Assembly (NCBI RefSeq): GCF_021462415.1
Contig: NZ_JAKEDS010000001.1
Location: 716,273 to 780,272, forward strand
Origin: Rhodohalobacter sp. 614A
GTDB taxonomy: Bacteria > Bacteroidota > Rhodothermia > Balneolales > Balneolaceae
DNA length: 64,000 bases
Direction of reading: 5' to 3'
The notes beneath the pieces were generated by a model, which saw only the letters and a program-made list of their open reading frames with translations, ran no database searches and was not told where the DNA came from. The position numbers and the translations under genes are program-made. The first letter of the stretch is position 1. Every line of letters begins with the position of its first letter. Positions 26,970 to 35,947 of this stretch are shown piece after piece.

Positions 26970-27377
26970 TTAATCCTTCCCCTGAACTTTCAAAAGCCTG
27001 GCACCATGCAACAAAAGCCCTTTAGTTGTATGTACATATTTTTCACTTAATATATTTTGCAGGTCTGCCACAGCTCTGTCAAAGCTGTCTTTTAATTTTG
27101 GAACCAAAGCCTGTCCCTTTTTACTCAGGTTAATAACCGCTGTTCTTCCTGATTTCTTTTTCTGAACCAGGCTTCTCTTCACCAACTTGTTAATAAACCG
27201 TGTGATTGTAGAAGGAGCGAGATTCATTTCTTCGGCGAGATCATTCTGTGAAAGCTCTTCATTATTGTGCAAAATCAGCATGAGCTCCACATAGGATGTA
27301 GCTAAATCATATTCTTCAAAGTAAGAATCGAAATGCCGGCTGATTTCCCGGCTGAAAGAATTGGCTGCTGAATGCAT
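26970..27377 (-). CDS. MarR-family transcriptional regulator
   Basis: A 135-residue winged-helix DNA-binding protein. The recognition region is LSQNDLAEEMNLAPSTITRF then INKLVKRSLV, followed by the wing (QKKKSGRTAVINLSKKGQ). Both flanks are helical dimerisation segments. The ATG at 27377 is preferred to an upstream TTG at 27404. It has an excellent ribosome-binding site (GGAGGAA five to six bases before), and the longer version would put the operator inside the coding sequence. A 19-bp palindrome lies just upstream, so autoregulation is likely. Its ligand and other targets are unknown. The adjacent gene in the same direction is the matrixin-like protease, separated by a terminator, so it is probably not cotranscribed. 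Confidence 0.92.
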   Translation of the reverse strand: MHSAANSFSREISRHFDSYFEEYDLATSYVELMLILHNNEELSQNDLAEEMNLAPSTITRFINKLVKRSLVQKKKSGRTAVINLSKKGQALVPKLKDSFDRAVADLQNILSEKYVHTTKGLLLHGARLLKVQGKD

Positions 27378-27397
27378 AATTTCCTCCACTAATTGTA

Positions 27398-27416
27398 TAT
27401 GCAATTAAATTGCATA
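27398..27416 (-). promoter_or_regulatory. Palindromic operator of the marR-like gene
   Basis: TATGCAATTAAATTGCATA, a perfect 19-bp palindrome around a central A/T, is placed 21-39 bp before the ATG and immediately before the ribosome-binding site. Size and symmetry fit MarR dimers. Autorepression is inferred. Confidence 0.75.
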
Positions 27417-27452
27417 ATTATTTGATTGTATCCAAATTCTGCATCACTCAAA

Positions 27453-27489
27453 ATAAAAAAAGGGAACTGGCCACCAACGACCAGCTCCC
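27453..27489 (-). terminator. Intrinsic terminator after the matrixin-like gene
   Basis: On the minus strand, GGGAGCTGG pairs with CCAGTTCCC (one mismatch) around a 10-nt loop and is followed by seven T residues. It lies 27 nt after the stop codon of the gene ending at 27516 and upstream of the marR start. Confidence 0.88.
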
Positions 27490-27515
27490 TCTTAATGGGG
27501 TAACAAAAAATTTCT

Positions 27516-28520
27516 TTAGTTTTTCGGCCAGCTCCCGTAAACGTTATTAAAAGAGGCTTTGTCCGTTCCCAGTGGTTCTCTTTCAGGCCCAAGATAAGAT
27601 GCATTCATAACTGCTTTGGGAGATACATGAAGTTTCCCGTTTGCATTGGTTCCAAAAATTTTTCCGAAATGTCCAAATCCAAGGGCATGACCGTTTTCAT
27701 GAAGAGCAACCGATTCGATATCAATCGTTCCGGGAGTGCCGTCATTTGACCATGTAAAATCATCATTATACCACACCTCTTTCAGCGCCACTACATCGGG
27801 TTCTGCCGTCCACGTGAATGTAAAGGTCACGCCCAAAACGGAGGCGCTGGAGCCCGGACCAAGCACAGCATCAAAAATGGATCCCGGTAAAAATCCAATA
27901 GTAGAGATATCCGCAACAAAGGGATCGTCAACACCACCCAACGTTAAAATTGCACTTGGAAAAACTCCGGCGGGAGTTGGAACTTTTACAATATCCAAAC
28001 CAGAGTTTTTCTTAAGATTATTCCATGTTTCAAAAGATGCGTCAATATCCGGCTCAGAATTAATAGATCCGTTAGCAACGGCAAAAGGTGTATAAACCGT
28101 GTGGGTCAAATCATTTCCTACGAGTGTGCCATAAGTACTGCTTCGAATGGGATCGTAAGCCTGCCACTGGGCGGGAAGGGTTTTCATACGGTCGTCAGCA
28201 AACAAGGTTTGGCCTGCGGCAACTCCGCCTTCTGCGGTATAGGTAATGGTCTCTGCCATAACAACCTGGACATTATTCAGTCCCTTGGCAGCCAATTCGC
28301 TATTTAATTCGGCAAGGTATTCACTATAAACGCCTTCTTCAAAACCCCCGGTATTTTCAGCTTTTTTTCCTTTTGCATTTTGTACCTCTACATAATCCAC
28401 ACTCAATAGGCCCTGCTGTTCAGCCATTTCATTACTGATACCCGATTCGTCGCAAGCCGTAAACATGGTAACCAGGCAGACAGCGAGTAACAGAATGATC
28501 CCCTTAGCATTCATACGCAT
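27516..28520 (-). CDS. Matrixin-like (M10) zinc metalloprotease lipoprotein
   Basis: Lipoprotein of 334 residues (VTMFTAC, Cys near residue 23) with a metzincin zinc site: HENGHALGFGHFG at residues 274-286 (HExxHxxGxxH; His274, His278, His284, Glu275). A Met-turn candidate, VMNASY, follows about 30 residues later. The N-terminal 150 residues have no recognisable domain and may act as a propeptide or binding region. The mid part includes LKEVWYNDDFTW before the zinc motif. Metzincins cleave proteins outside the cell; the target is unknown. ATG at 28520 or at 28514 would both work, because the sequence begins MRMNAKG. Confidence 0.85.
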   Translation of the reverse strand: MRMNAKGIILLLAVCLVTMFTACDESGISNEMAEQQGLLSVDYVEVQNAKGKKAENTGGFEEGVYSEYLAELNSELAAKGLNNVQVVMAETITYTAEGGVAAGQTLFADDRMKTLPAQWQAYDPIRSSTYGTLVGNDLTHTVYTPFAVANGSINSEPDIDASFETWNNLKKNSGLDIVKVPTPAGVFPSAILTLGGVDDPFVADISTIGFLPGSIFDAVLGPGSSASVLGVTFTFTWTAEPDVVALKEVWYNDDFTWSNDGTPGTIDIESVALHENGHALGFGHFGKIFGTNANGKLHVSPKAVMNASYLGPEREPLGTDKASFNNVYGSWPKN

Positions 28521-28796
28521 AGTAGTTTGGTTTTAGTTTATGTTCGATATTTTGGCACCGGTTGTATAGATGTATTTTGAGACTCAACAATTGCCCCCTC
28601 CGGATTGATAGGATGGCCTGAAAATGAGATTGTTACAGTGAATTTTTTGCCGGTTTTCTAACTGATTGCTACCAAAACTTTTACGATGAAAAAAATATTT
28701 TTTCCTATCCTTGTTGCATATCAATTTCACTTAGAAAGCGTTGTAATTTCGTTTTGAGTGCTCGAATTACGATCTTGCCAGCAATCAGGAAATGTC

Positions 28797-29549
28797 ATGT
28801 ACAGAGTTCAGTTAAAAAATTTCGAAGGGCCGCTTGATCTGCTCCTTTTTTTCATCAAAAGGGATGAGCTGAATATTTATGATATTCCTATCTCTCACAT
28901 CACTCACGAGTTCCTTGAATACATCCGCCTGATGGAAGAGCTGGATCTTGACGTTGCCAGTGAATTCATTTACATGGCCAGTATGTTGATGTCCATCAAA
29001 GCAAGAATGATGCTTCCTTTCGAGGGCGATGAGGATGAGGAACTGGATGAGGACGATCCCCGCTACGAACTTGTACAAAAACTCCTGGAATACAAGCGCT
29101 ATAAGGAGATGGCCGAAAAGATGACCATCATTGACGAGGAGACTCAGAAAAAATACTACCGGGGTTATCACGATGCCGATGAGGTGGAGAAACAGGCCAG
29201 CGGTGAAGCACTGAAAGACGTGACTTTGTTTGACCTGATGGGCGCATTCAGAAAGGTTCTGGCCGATATGAAACGGCAACACACCTATCACAAAGTTGAA
29301 AAAATCAGCATTACGATAGAACAGCAATCTGAATACATCCTTGGAATGCTTCAGGAGAAAGGACGGCGATCATTTATTGATATTTGCAGGGAATTACAAA
29401 ACACGGCCGTCGTTGTGGTAACATTCCTGGCCATTCTCGAAATGCTTAAAGAACAGCAGATCAACCTGTTTATTGAAAACAACGACCCTACTCAATTTTA
29501 CATCGACCTTAAGCCGGTAGATGAAATTATTGGAACTACAAGAAGTTAA
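28797..29549 (+). CDS. scpA: Segregation and condensation protein A
   Basis: ScpA, the kleisin subunit of the SMC-ScpA-ScpB condensin that organises the chromosome. It is 250 residues long. The N-terminal domain begins with the conserved YRVQLKNFEGPLDLLLFFIK and contains YDIPISHITHEFLEYI and ASEFIYMASMLMSIKARMML, which binds the SMC neck. The C-terminal winged helix that binds the SMC head includes RSFIDICRELQN and VVVTFLAILEMLKEQQI. The ATG at 28797, with AGGA just upstream, is preferred to a GTG 39 bp earlier. scpB is not adjacent. The M28 peptidase gene follows 12 bp downstream, so the two may be cotranscribed. Confidence 0.95.
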   Translation: MYRVQLKNFEGPLDLLLFFIKRDELNIYDIPISHITHEFLEYIRLMEELDLDVASEFIYMASMLMSIKARMMLPFEGDEDEELDEDDPRYELVQKLLEYKRYKEMAEKMTIIDEETQKKYYRGYHDADEVEKQASGEALKDVTLFDLMGAFRKVLADMKRQHTYHKVEKISITIEQQSEYILGMLQEKGRRSFIDICRELQNTAVVVVTFLAILEMLKEQQINLFIENNDPTQFYIDLKPVDEIIGTTRS

Positions 29550-29561
29550 TAAATCATCATC

Positions 29562-31262
29562 ATGAAGAACTTTTTTCTCTTTTCTCTATTGATAGTAATT
29601 GCGGCACCATCAATATCAAAAGCTCAAGACAGATCGGGCAACTATTCATCTGACACAGATAAGCTCTTTGAATTTTCCGAATCAATTACCGCCGATTTTC
29701 TTCGAAATCATCTACGTGTAATTGCCAACGACAGCCTGAGAGGCCGGGATACAGGAACCACAGGAATTGAAAAAGCCGAAAATTATATTGCAGACTTTTA
29801 CCGGTCTATCGGATTTCAACCAAAAGGAGCCAACGGAACTTATTTCCAGCCGTTTGAGCTGAATGCTACCGTTACCGACAGTCTTGTTTATACCACTTAT
29901 CGCGTGGATGGGACCGACTCTCTTCAAGTGAACCACAGTGTGGAAGCCGAAAATTTTTCGAGTGATTTTATAAGGAGTTTCGGAGGAGCAGTACCCATTG
30001 AAGGAGATATTATTTATGCAGGATTTGGTGTTGAGGATTCCCTGAATAACATCCACAACATGGAAGGAGATGCCATTGCCGGCAACTGGGTACTGATATT
30101 CGACCAGATTCCTTATGTGGTTGAAGGCGATACACTTGTAGATCCGAATTACACCGCCCGGGACCGGCTTATAGCCCTGCTTCAGGATCATGGCGCTCAA
30201 GGAATTCTGCTCATCTCTGATCAAAGCGAATCCGATTTCAACAAAATTGCTGAATTCACTTCCAAAACCATCAACGTGCCGAATAACCTAAGTCTTGCGT
30301 ACCGGGCAAATGGCAACCGGGCTTACAATCCGCCCTATGCATATACCCAAATCAGTCCCGACCTGGCTGCCGAAATTTTAGGCGTAAGTAATGAAGAAGG
30401 TTTATGGGAACTGAGAGAATCCACCATTGAAAATCTGCAGGAATTTCGTGCCCGACAAACGCCATTCTATCTTAAATATGCTCCGCACGAAGAAGATACG
30501 GCTATCGAAGCAAGGAACGTTCTTGCGTATCTGGAAGGGACAGATCCGGAACTGAAGGATGAAGTCGTGGTGATCATGGGCCATCACGATCATGTAGGCG
30601 TCGGCACACCGAATGAATCCGGCGATTTTATTTATAATGGCGCTGACGATAACGGAAGCGGAACGACAGGGCTGATGGCCATTGCCAATACTTTTCATCA
30701 GGCAGAAAAAGAGGGATTTAAGCCGAAACGAAGTATCCTTTTCCTCCATGTTTCGGCCGAGGAATCGGGGCTTCTCGGTTCACGCTATTATTCTGATCAC
30801 CCAATCATCCCGATTGAACAAACCATTGCGGCTCTCAATACAGACATGATTAGCCGGAGTGATCCCGAGCATATGGAAGCCGGAAATACAGACTATGTTT
30901 ACCTGATTGGCGGAGAGATTATTTCTTCTCAGCTGGACAGCCTTGTGGTAAATGCCAATGAGCAAACCGTAAATATGCAGCTCGACAGAAAATACAACGA
31001 CCTCAACGACTCCAACCAATTTTACCGCCGTAGTGATCACTGGAATTTTGGCCGGTTGGGCGTGCCGTTCGTTTTCTTTTTTACCGGCGTTCATGAAGAT
31101 TATCACGCTCCGGGCGATGAAGTGGACGGGGTGGATTTTGAAAAGTATCCAAGAGTTGCCCGCCTGATTTATAACTCCGCCGTAAACATCGCTAATTTTG
31201 AAGGAGTGCCCAAAGTGGACAACCAGCAATTTATCGAGATTACCGGCGAACGGCCGCGGTAA
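29562..31262 (+). CDS. M28-family aminopeptidase with PA domain, exported
   Basis: A 566-residue secreted zinc aminopeptidase. The signal peptide is residues 1-21. A PA-like domain lies at about 140-260, and the M28 catalytic domain at about 315-555. The co-catalytic zinc site is complete: His341 and Asp343 (GHHDHVG), Asp362 (NGADDNGSG), Glu400/Glu401 (SAEESGLLG), an Asp in LNTDMISR and a His in DYHAPGD. Such enzymes remove N-terminal residues from peptides in the periplasm or outside. It starts 12 bp after scpA and ends 10 bp before a converging lipoprotein gene. Confidence 0.92.
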   Translation: MKNFFLFSLLIVIAAPSISKAQDRSGNYSSDTDKLFEFSESITADFLRNHLRVIANDSLRGRDTGTTGIEKAENYIADFYRSIGFQPKGANGTYFQPFELNATVTDSLVYTTYRVDGTDSLQVNHSVEAENFSSDFIRSFGGAVPIEGDIIYAGFGVEDSLNNIHNMEGDAIAGNWVLIFDQIPYVVEGDTLVDPNYTARDRLIALLQDHGAQGILLISDQSESDFNKIAEFTSKTINVPNNLSLAYRANGNRAYNPPYAYTQISPDLAAEILGVSNEEGLWELRESTIENLQEFRARQTPFYLKYAPHEEDTAIEARNVLAYLEGTDPELKDEVVVIMGHHDHVGVGTPNESGDFIYNGADDNGSGTTGLMAIANTFHQAEKEGFKPKRSILFLHVSAEESGLLGSRYYSDHPIIPIEQTIAALNTDMISRSDPEHMEAGNTDYVYLIGGEIISSQLDSLVVNANEQTVNMQLDRKYNDLNDSNQFYRRSDHWNFGRLGVPFVFFFTGVHEDYHAPGDEVDGVDFEKYPRVARLIYNSAVNIANFEGVPKVDNQQFIEITGERPR

Positions 31263-31272
31263 ATAGGTTTGT

Positions 31273-32112
31273 TTAGTTCGCCGGAACCCAGGCCAAACCA
31301 CCACCACTTGCCAGCGATAAGCCGATACTGCCAATTCGTGTCGCACTTCCTGTTTCGGGATTAATGCTGTATAACCCATCTGGATCGTCCATGCGGCCAA
31401 CGGCAAAGAGCATTTGCGTTTCAGGCACAAAAGCCAGACCGGCATTAGCCCATAACCCTCCCGTATCCCCACGTTCCATCCACTCCCATTGACTTCTGGG
31501 CAAACTTGTATCTAACAGGTACAGTCCCCTGAAATATTGAGATTGTTGCTCATAACCGCGGGCTAATCCATAGAGTGTATGCGTTTCCGGGTCGTAAGCC
31601 AATCCTTCAATATCGGGTTGATTCGGCGGACTCAAAACGGTCTCAATGGTTTCTCCGGTATCCGGCGAGCGAAGGTGCAAGAATCCGTTTGAGCTTGCAA
31701 ACAGAAAATTGTTTTCAGGATCATAAGCCAGCCCTTCGGTAAGTGCCTGAGCAGCAGGATTTCCAATCAACGTAGCACCGCTGCCATCTCTTTCAATTTC
31801 GTAAAGTGAAAATTCACTTGCTCCTAATAATGGCGAATCGGGCCCCTGTGATGCCAGCCCGGCATTTCCATTGGGAGGCGTTTTACCATCACCAGCTCTG
31901 ATTGCCGCCCCTCTTGATGGATCCAACAAATAAAGGCCGTTGGAATCTCCGTTTACGCTTAAGAACAGGCCGTGTGTTTCCCCTGCCATTTCTTCCCGCT
32001 CATCAGGTCCGGCGGTATCATCACCGCAAGCACTAACCATCAAACAGACAACGAATATCTTCAACAACAAAAAGCTTTTTCGGTACTTATACCATCGGCA
32101 GATTAATTTCAT
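31273..32112 (-). CDS. Beta-propeller-like lipoprotein of unknown function
   Basis: Lipoprotein (FVVCLMVSAC lipobox) of about 279 residues. The body has repeated segments with a GL-YDP or GLAYDPE motif followed by short strand signals (LYLLD, LFASS, LYGLARG, LFAVGR) and TG-ATRIG ends, as in six- or seven-blade propellers. I do not recognise the family and infer no activity. The start at 32112 is chosen; an in-frame ATG at 32142 adds ten residues before the basic signal region and cannot be excluded. Confidence 0.7.
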   Translation of the reverse strand: MKLICRWYKYRKSFLLLKIFVVCLMVSACGDDTAGPDEREEMAGETHGLFLSVNGDSNGLYLLDPSRGAAIRAGDGKTPPNGNAGLASQGPDSPLLGASEFSLYEIERDGSGATLIGNPAAQALTEGLAYDPENNFLFASSNGFLHLRSPDTGETIETVLSPPNQPDIEGLAYDPETHTLYGLARGYEQQSQYFRGLYLLDTSLPRSQWEWMERGDTGGLWANAGLAFVPETQMLFAVGRMDDPDGLYSINPETGSATRIGSIGLSLASGGGLAWVPAN

Positions 32113-32383
32113 ATACACAGGTAATTTAGTTCTGTATCTCAAACATTCTGAGCGTTTGTTATCCTTTCATGCACCAAAATTGTTTAGGAAAGATCATTCT
32201 TAACATGTTTGTGGAGGGATTTTTTAAAATGGCTTCCTGATTGATAGATGAATAGTTTGGAAATGATTTTTAAGAAGCTTTAACGGATATAATGCTTATC
32301 AAAAAAATTACACCATAGCCATTCTTTTTATTATTTTATTCGGGCTTTTACGTGCATACATAAATTATTTAGAAATCATACCC

Positions 32384-33670
32384 ATGAAATTTAAAATTAT
32401 TTCGACCCTTCTTTTCTTTTCAATAGCCCTTATAAGCTGTTCCGGGGAGCAGCAAACTATGGAAGAACAAGCCCAAAAAATCCATGAAGAAGTGATTACC
32501 ATGGATACTCATGATGACATCAACACCCAAAATTTTACAGCTGAAACAAATTATACCCAAGATTTAGAAACCCAGGTAAATATCCCCAAAATGAAGGCCG
32601 GCGGGCTGGATGTGGCCTGGCTTGTGGTTTATACCGGCCAGGGTGATTTAACCGAAGAAGGATACGCCGATGCCTATGAAAATGCCATCGATAAATTCGA
32701 TGCGATTCACCGGTTAACTGAGGAAATTGCTCCCGATGAAATCGAACTTGCCTTGTCGTCTGAGGATGTACGCCGAATCATTGGTTCAGGAAAAAAAGCA
32801 GCAATGATTGGGGTAGAAAACGCATATCCATTGGCTGAAGACATTGCCCGTGTGAAGGAATTTTATGATCGGGGTGCGCGATATATGTCTCTCGCTCATA
32901 ATGGACACAGCCAGTTAAGTGATTCCAACACAGGCGAAAGAGACGATGAATGGCTTCACAACGGATTGAGCGATTTTGGCAAAGAAGTAATCAAAGAGAT
33001 GAATAAATGGGGAATTGCGATTGATCTTTCCCATCCCTCCAAAGAAGCCAATTTGCAGGCCATAGAACTCTCGCAGGCTCCTGTAATGGCATCGCACTCA
33101 TCAGCCCGAACCGTGAATGATGTCAGCCGGAATTTGAGTGATGAAGAACTTTTGAAGATTAAAGAAAATGGTGGCGTTGTTCATGCCGTAGCTTTCAAAA
33201 GCTATGTGGATTCTGAAAAGAACAGCCAATATTCTGATGCTGTAAATGAAATCATGCAGCGAATGGCTTCGGAAGCAGGATTTGAAATTAAAAGCTGGGG
33301 TGATCTTCGTGAAATGGATGAAGATGCGCGCGAGGAATATATCACCCAATACAGAGAGCTACAGGATAAAGCGGCACCTGTTATTGAGGAGGAAGTTGAA
33401 GCGCCCCCGGTAAATGTAGCGGATTTTGTAGATCATATCGATTATATGGTTGATCTGATCGGCATTGATCACGTAGGCATCAGTTCCGACTTTGACGGCG
33501 GTGGCGGTGTGGAAGGCTGGAATGATGCGTCAGAAACGTTTAATGTAACCCTGGAACTTGTAAAACGCGGATATTCTGCCGAAGAAATCGAAAAACTCTG
33601 GAGCGGAAATTTGATGAGAGTTCTGGATGAAGTAGCTGCTGTAGCAGAAAAAATCCAACAGGAAAGTTAA
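32384..33670 (+). CDS. Membrane dipeptidase (M19), lipoprotein
   Basis: Renal-dipeptidase-family (M19) zinc hydrolase of 428 residues. Lipobox ALISC (Cys19). The HxD metal motif is DTHDDIN (His43, Asp45). The other family motifs follow in order: IGVENAYPL with the bridging Glu, MSLAHNGHSQLSDS, IDLSHPSKEA, VMASHSSARTV and HVGISSDFDGGGGVEGW. It hydrolyses dipeptides, possibly including D-amino-acid dipeptides, in the periplasm. There is an insertion of about 60 residues between VAFKSYV and DFVDHIDY, which is Glu/Ala rich. It is a single-gene transcription unit, ended by a strong terminator. Confidence 0.93.
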   Translation: MKFKIISTLLFFSIALISCSGEQQTMEEQAQKIHEEVITMDTHDDINTQNFTAETNYTQDLETQVNIPKMKAGGLDVAWLVVYTGQGDLTEEGYADAYENAIDKFDAIHRLTEEIAPDEIELALSSEDVRRIIGSGKKAAMIGVENAYPLAEDIARVKEFYDRGARYMSLAHNGHSQLSDSNTGERDDEWLHNGLSDFGKEVIKEMNKWGIAIDLSHPSKEANLQAIELSQAPVMASHSSARTVNDVSRNLSDEELLKIKENGGVVHAVAFKSYVDSEKNSQYSDAVNEIMQRMASEAGFEIKSWGDLREMDEDAREEYITQYRELQDKAAPVIEEEVEAPPVNVADFVDHIDYMVDLIGIDHVGISSDFDGGGGVEGWNDASETFNVTLELVKRGYSAEEIEKLWSGNLMRVLDEVAAVAEKIQQES

Positions 33671-33734
33671 ACGCGTTCGCAGTTCAAACCTTATTTTATA
33701 GAAATTTCTGTTATTTTAAAGGTTGTTGATATCA

Positions 33735-33766
33735 GAGGAGATATAGATTTATATCTCCTCTTTTTT
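33735..33766 (+). terminator. Intrinsic terminator after the dipeptidase gene
   Basis: An 11-bp perfect stem, GAGGAGATATA/TATATCTCCTC, with a GATT loop and a following run of six T residues. It begins 65 nt after the stop codon. Confidence 0.92.
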
Positions 33767-33809
33767 ATCCCGAATTTAGTTTTTAAATTCAGATTCAGCC
33801 CGTTATTCA

Positions 33810-34661
33810 TTGAGCATTCAACCCGAATATTCGATTCCCTTTCCACTGGACGATGTTGAAATCCGGCAGGTAAAAGAAATTTCTGAGGTTCAAAATCCTG
33901 TTCTTTTCAATGAATGGATGCATATCAGCCCTGCTGAATTTTCAATGATCGTAGAAAACGTTGGTAGCTTTTATGCCGGAAATGGCTCAACTATCGAATT
34001 TAAACCCAATCAAAATGCCGATTCTGCTTCTCTTGAATTGTATATGAACGGTTCTGTATACGGGGCTATTCTTCATCAAAGACAGATTCTTCCTCTTCAT
34101 GGAAGTTCCTTTATTTTCAATAATTCCGGCGTGATGTTTTGTGGTGAATCGGGAGCGGGGAAATCATCGCTCACTACGTCTTTTTGTTTGGATGGCGCCG
34201 GCTTTTTAACGGATGATGTTACCCCCATTCTTTTTGAAAATGAGAAACCTCATATCTGGCCTAAAACCGGAAAAATCAAACTTTGGGATGACAGCCTGAA
34301 ACAGCTTGAACGAGAAAAGAAAGTACTCGCAAAAATCCGGCCTGAAGATGAAAAGTATTACTTCCCGATTGCTTCTAAACGAGTTGAAGCACAACCGCTT
34401 AATCAGATATTTATTCTTGAAATTACCGATACAGATGAAGTGACATTTAGCAAAGTGGAAAAGGTGGAAGCCTTCTCATATTTACACCAGGAAATCTACC
34501 GGAGAGAATATCTTGGAGCGATGCCTGAGGCTGAATCTTCTTATCTTCAACAGATCAGTAGTATTTGCGAGAACGTTTCAATTGTCAGAATTCAGCGGCC
34601 CCGCTCTATCTCAATCCGAAAGATGCACCAAATTATTGAAGAGAATCTTACTTCAGTCTGA
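33810..34661 (+). CDS. HPr kinase/phosphorylase-like P-loop protein
   Basis: A 283-residue protein whose C-terminal half resembles HprK. LPLHGSS (96-100) holds a conserved His. The P-loop is GESGAGKSS (112-120), and LTDDVTPI (133-140) gives the acidic pair that binds magnesium. HprK-like kinases of this short type occur in Bacteroidota with PqqD or asparagine-synthase-like genes for peptide modification, but none is seen here. No HPr protein gene is nearby, so a link to sugar control is unproven. The frame begins with TTG at 33810. The frame is open back to a stop at 33777 and no ATG lies in the upstream stretch, so the TTG is the best start available. Confidence 0.78.
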   Translation: MSIQPEYSIPFPLDDVEIRQVKEISEVQNPVLFNEWMHISPAEFSMIVENVGSFYAGNGSTIEFKPNQNADSASLELYMNGSVYGAILHQRQILPLHGSSFIFNNSGVMFCGESGAGKSSLTTSFCLDGAGFLTDDVTPILFENEKPHIWPKTGKIKLWDDSLKQLEREKKVLAKIRPEDEKYYFPIASKRVEAQPLNQIFILEITDTDEVTFSKVEKVEAFSYLHQEIYRREYLGAMPEAESSYLQQISSICENVSIVRIQRPRSISIRKMHQIIEENLTSV

Positions 34662-34989
34662 GAAATTGTTCGGAAGGCAAAAAAATGTGAGTTCTACATA
34701 AAAAAGAGAGCAGTCTATCTGCGATCATTTCCGATGCATCGACTCAAAAAATTGCCATTGAAGAATCCTATCGTGTGGACACAAATTCATCTACAAAATT
34801 TTTACTTAGAATGAATCCTTTTTTGATGGAACGACTTTTGAGATTTACCGACGTAACGATTTCCCCCAAGGGGTCCCGATGGGAGGAAATCGTTAAAGCG
34901 TTACATCATTCAGAAGTTGGAAGCGGAGCGCCACCTGAAACCTTCGGACTCCGATTCTATTTCAGCCCCCGCTTTCGCATCAGATTTGA
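34662..34989. other. Intergenic stretch with a REP-like hairpin
   Basis: No convincing gene. A plus-strand frame exists (34775 on) but runs into the barrel gene on the opposite strand, and its residues look random. The clearest object is the palindrome at 34854-34895. This is the 3' flank of the HprK-like gene and of the converging barrel gene. Confidence 0.6.
34854..34895. repeat. Palindrome related to the arg-region REP core
   Basis: TAACGATTTCC pairs perfectly with GGAAATCGTTA (11 bp). The loop holds CCCAAGGGGTCCCGATGGGA, similar to CCCGAAGGGATCCCTATGGG at 16532-16551. It appears to be a copy of the same core in a different palindromic frame. Confidence 0.65.
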
Positions 34990-35616
34990 TCAAAAATTGT
35001 ATCGAACGCCGATTCCCAAAACCAACTGGTCAGCATCACCTCCAATTCCGGCATATTTTAATTCACCAAATGCGGTACCGAAACTTATTTTATATTCTCC
35101 GCCAATCCCGATATTCAGTCCGGTTTCCGAGATACTGTTGTCAGAACTTAACTGACTGGCAGTAAAGACCGCCGTTGAAGATTCGATGGTTACAGCATTA
35201 TAGCTTTTGGCTACTGCTGTACCTGTTTCTTCACCCACAACTGTGCCCGGAGGTGCATCAAACTCATCGGAGTAACTAAAATTTAGATAGTTAATACCGG
35301 CAAGGCCGTACACATTCCACTCTTCATCGTTCACAAACAAGTAGTGCACATTCGCATTTAAGTCCAACCATTTATGCGTAGAGGAATAACCGGGGGTTTC
35401 AACGGTTTCCGGGAAATAAAATCCCACATTGGCTGCAGCCCTTAAATTTTCGTTGATGGAGTAGACACCATCGGCGCGTAATCCGGCACGCTCTATTTCA
35501 AGCCCATAAAACAAGCCGCCGCCGGCACTGAACTGTGCGTGAGCTTCGGTTGTAATTGTGATTGCAGCGATAATGAGGATACAAGTCCGAATGAGTTTGT
35601 TTACGTTTTTCGTCAT
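34990..35616 (-). CDS. Small outer-membrane beta-barrel protein
   Basis: A 208-residue protein with a signal peptide (IIAAITITTEAHAQF). It then shows alternating strands typical of an 8-stranded porin-like barrel: GGGLFYGLEI, AAANVGFYF, WLDLNANVHYLF, NVYGLAGINYLNFSY, GLNIGIGGEYKI, GTAFGELKYAG. It ends with a terminal Phe (GVRYNF), the usual signal for the BAM assembly machine. The family looks like the OmpW or OmpX/outer-membrane barrel domain class. The ATG at 35616 gives MTKNVNK; a longer frame to 35661 adds residues unlike a signal peptide. No substrate is inferred. Confidence 0.85.
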   Translation of the reverse strand: MTKNVNKLIRTCILIIAAITITTEAHAQFSAGGGLFYGLEIERAGLRADGVYSINENLRAAANVGFYFPETVETPGYSSTHKWLDLNANVHYLFVNDEEWNVYGLAGINYLNFSYSDEFDAPPGTVVGEETGTAVAKSYNAVTIESSTAVFTASQLSSDNSISETGLNIGIGGEYKISFGTAFGELKYAGIGGDADQLVLGIGVRYNF

Positions 35617-35947
35617 TTTTAAGTAATACTTTGTGAATGTTTGAATTCTTGATCCATGCAATTTTTTCCTGGAAAAAAGATCATTTCCTCAAAAATCTTG
35701 CAAATTACGATCAGCTCGACTCCAAACAGCCCGTCATGATGTTTTCCGGCTCAAGCGTATTTGTCATTATGCCAAAAACAATGACTCCACCGCTTAAACG
35801 AGAGAAAAGTGAACTCAAAAAAATCGCTCTGAAGACGAAAAGTATTCTTTCCCCATCGACTCATTTTCTTTTTCGCCAACGAGGTGCTTTTGGCGAAATC
35901 TCACCCAAGATCCCGGTTATTCCAAACTCAGATTAATGTTGAAGCGT
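35617..35947. other. Intergenic stretch, no supported gene
   Basis: A 331-bp gap between two minus-strand genes. A 99-codon plus-strand frame (35637-35936) is present but has no recognisable domain, no clear ribosome-binding site, and overlaps the expected promoter of the barrel gene. I see no terminator hairpin that I can defend. Confidence 0.5.

Noticed and set aside
34775-35155. A 126-codon plus-strand frame downstream of the HprK-like gene
   Set aside because: The second half is antisense to the barrel gene, the first half contains a palindrome, and no family is recognisable.
35637-35936. A 99-codon plus-strand frame between the two small envelope genes
   Set aside because: It has no recognisable domain and no ribosome-binding signal, overlaps the expected promoter of the barrel gene, and its residue make-up looks random.
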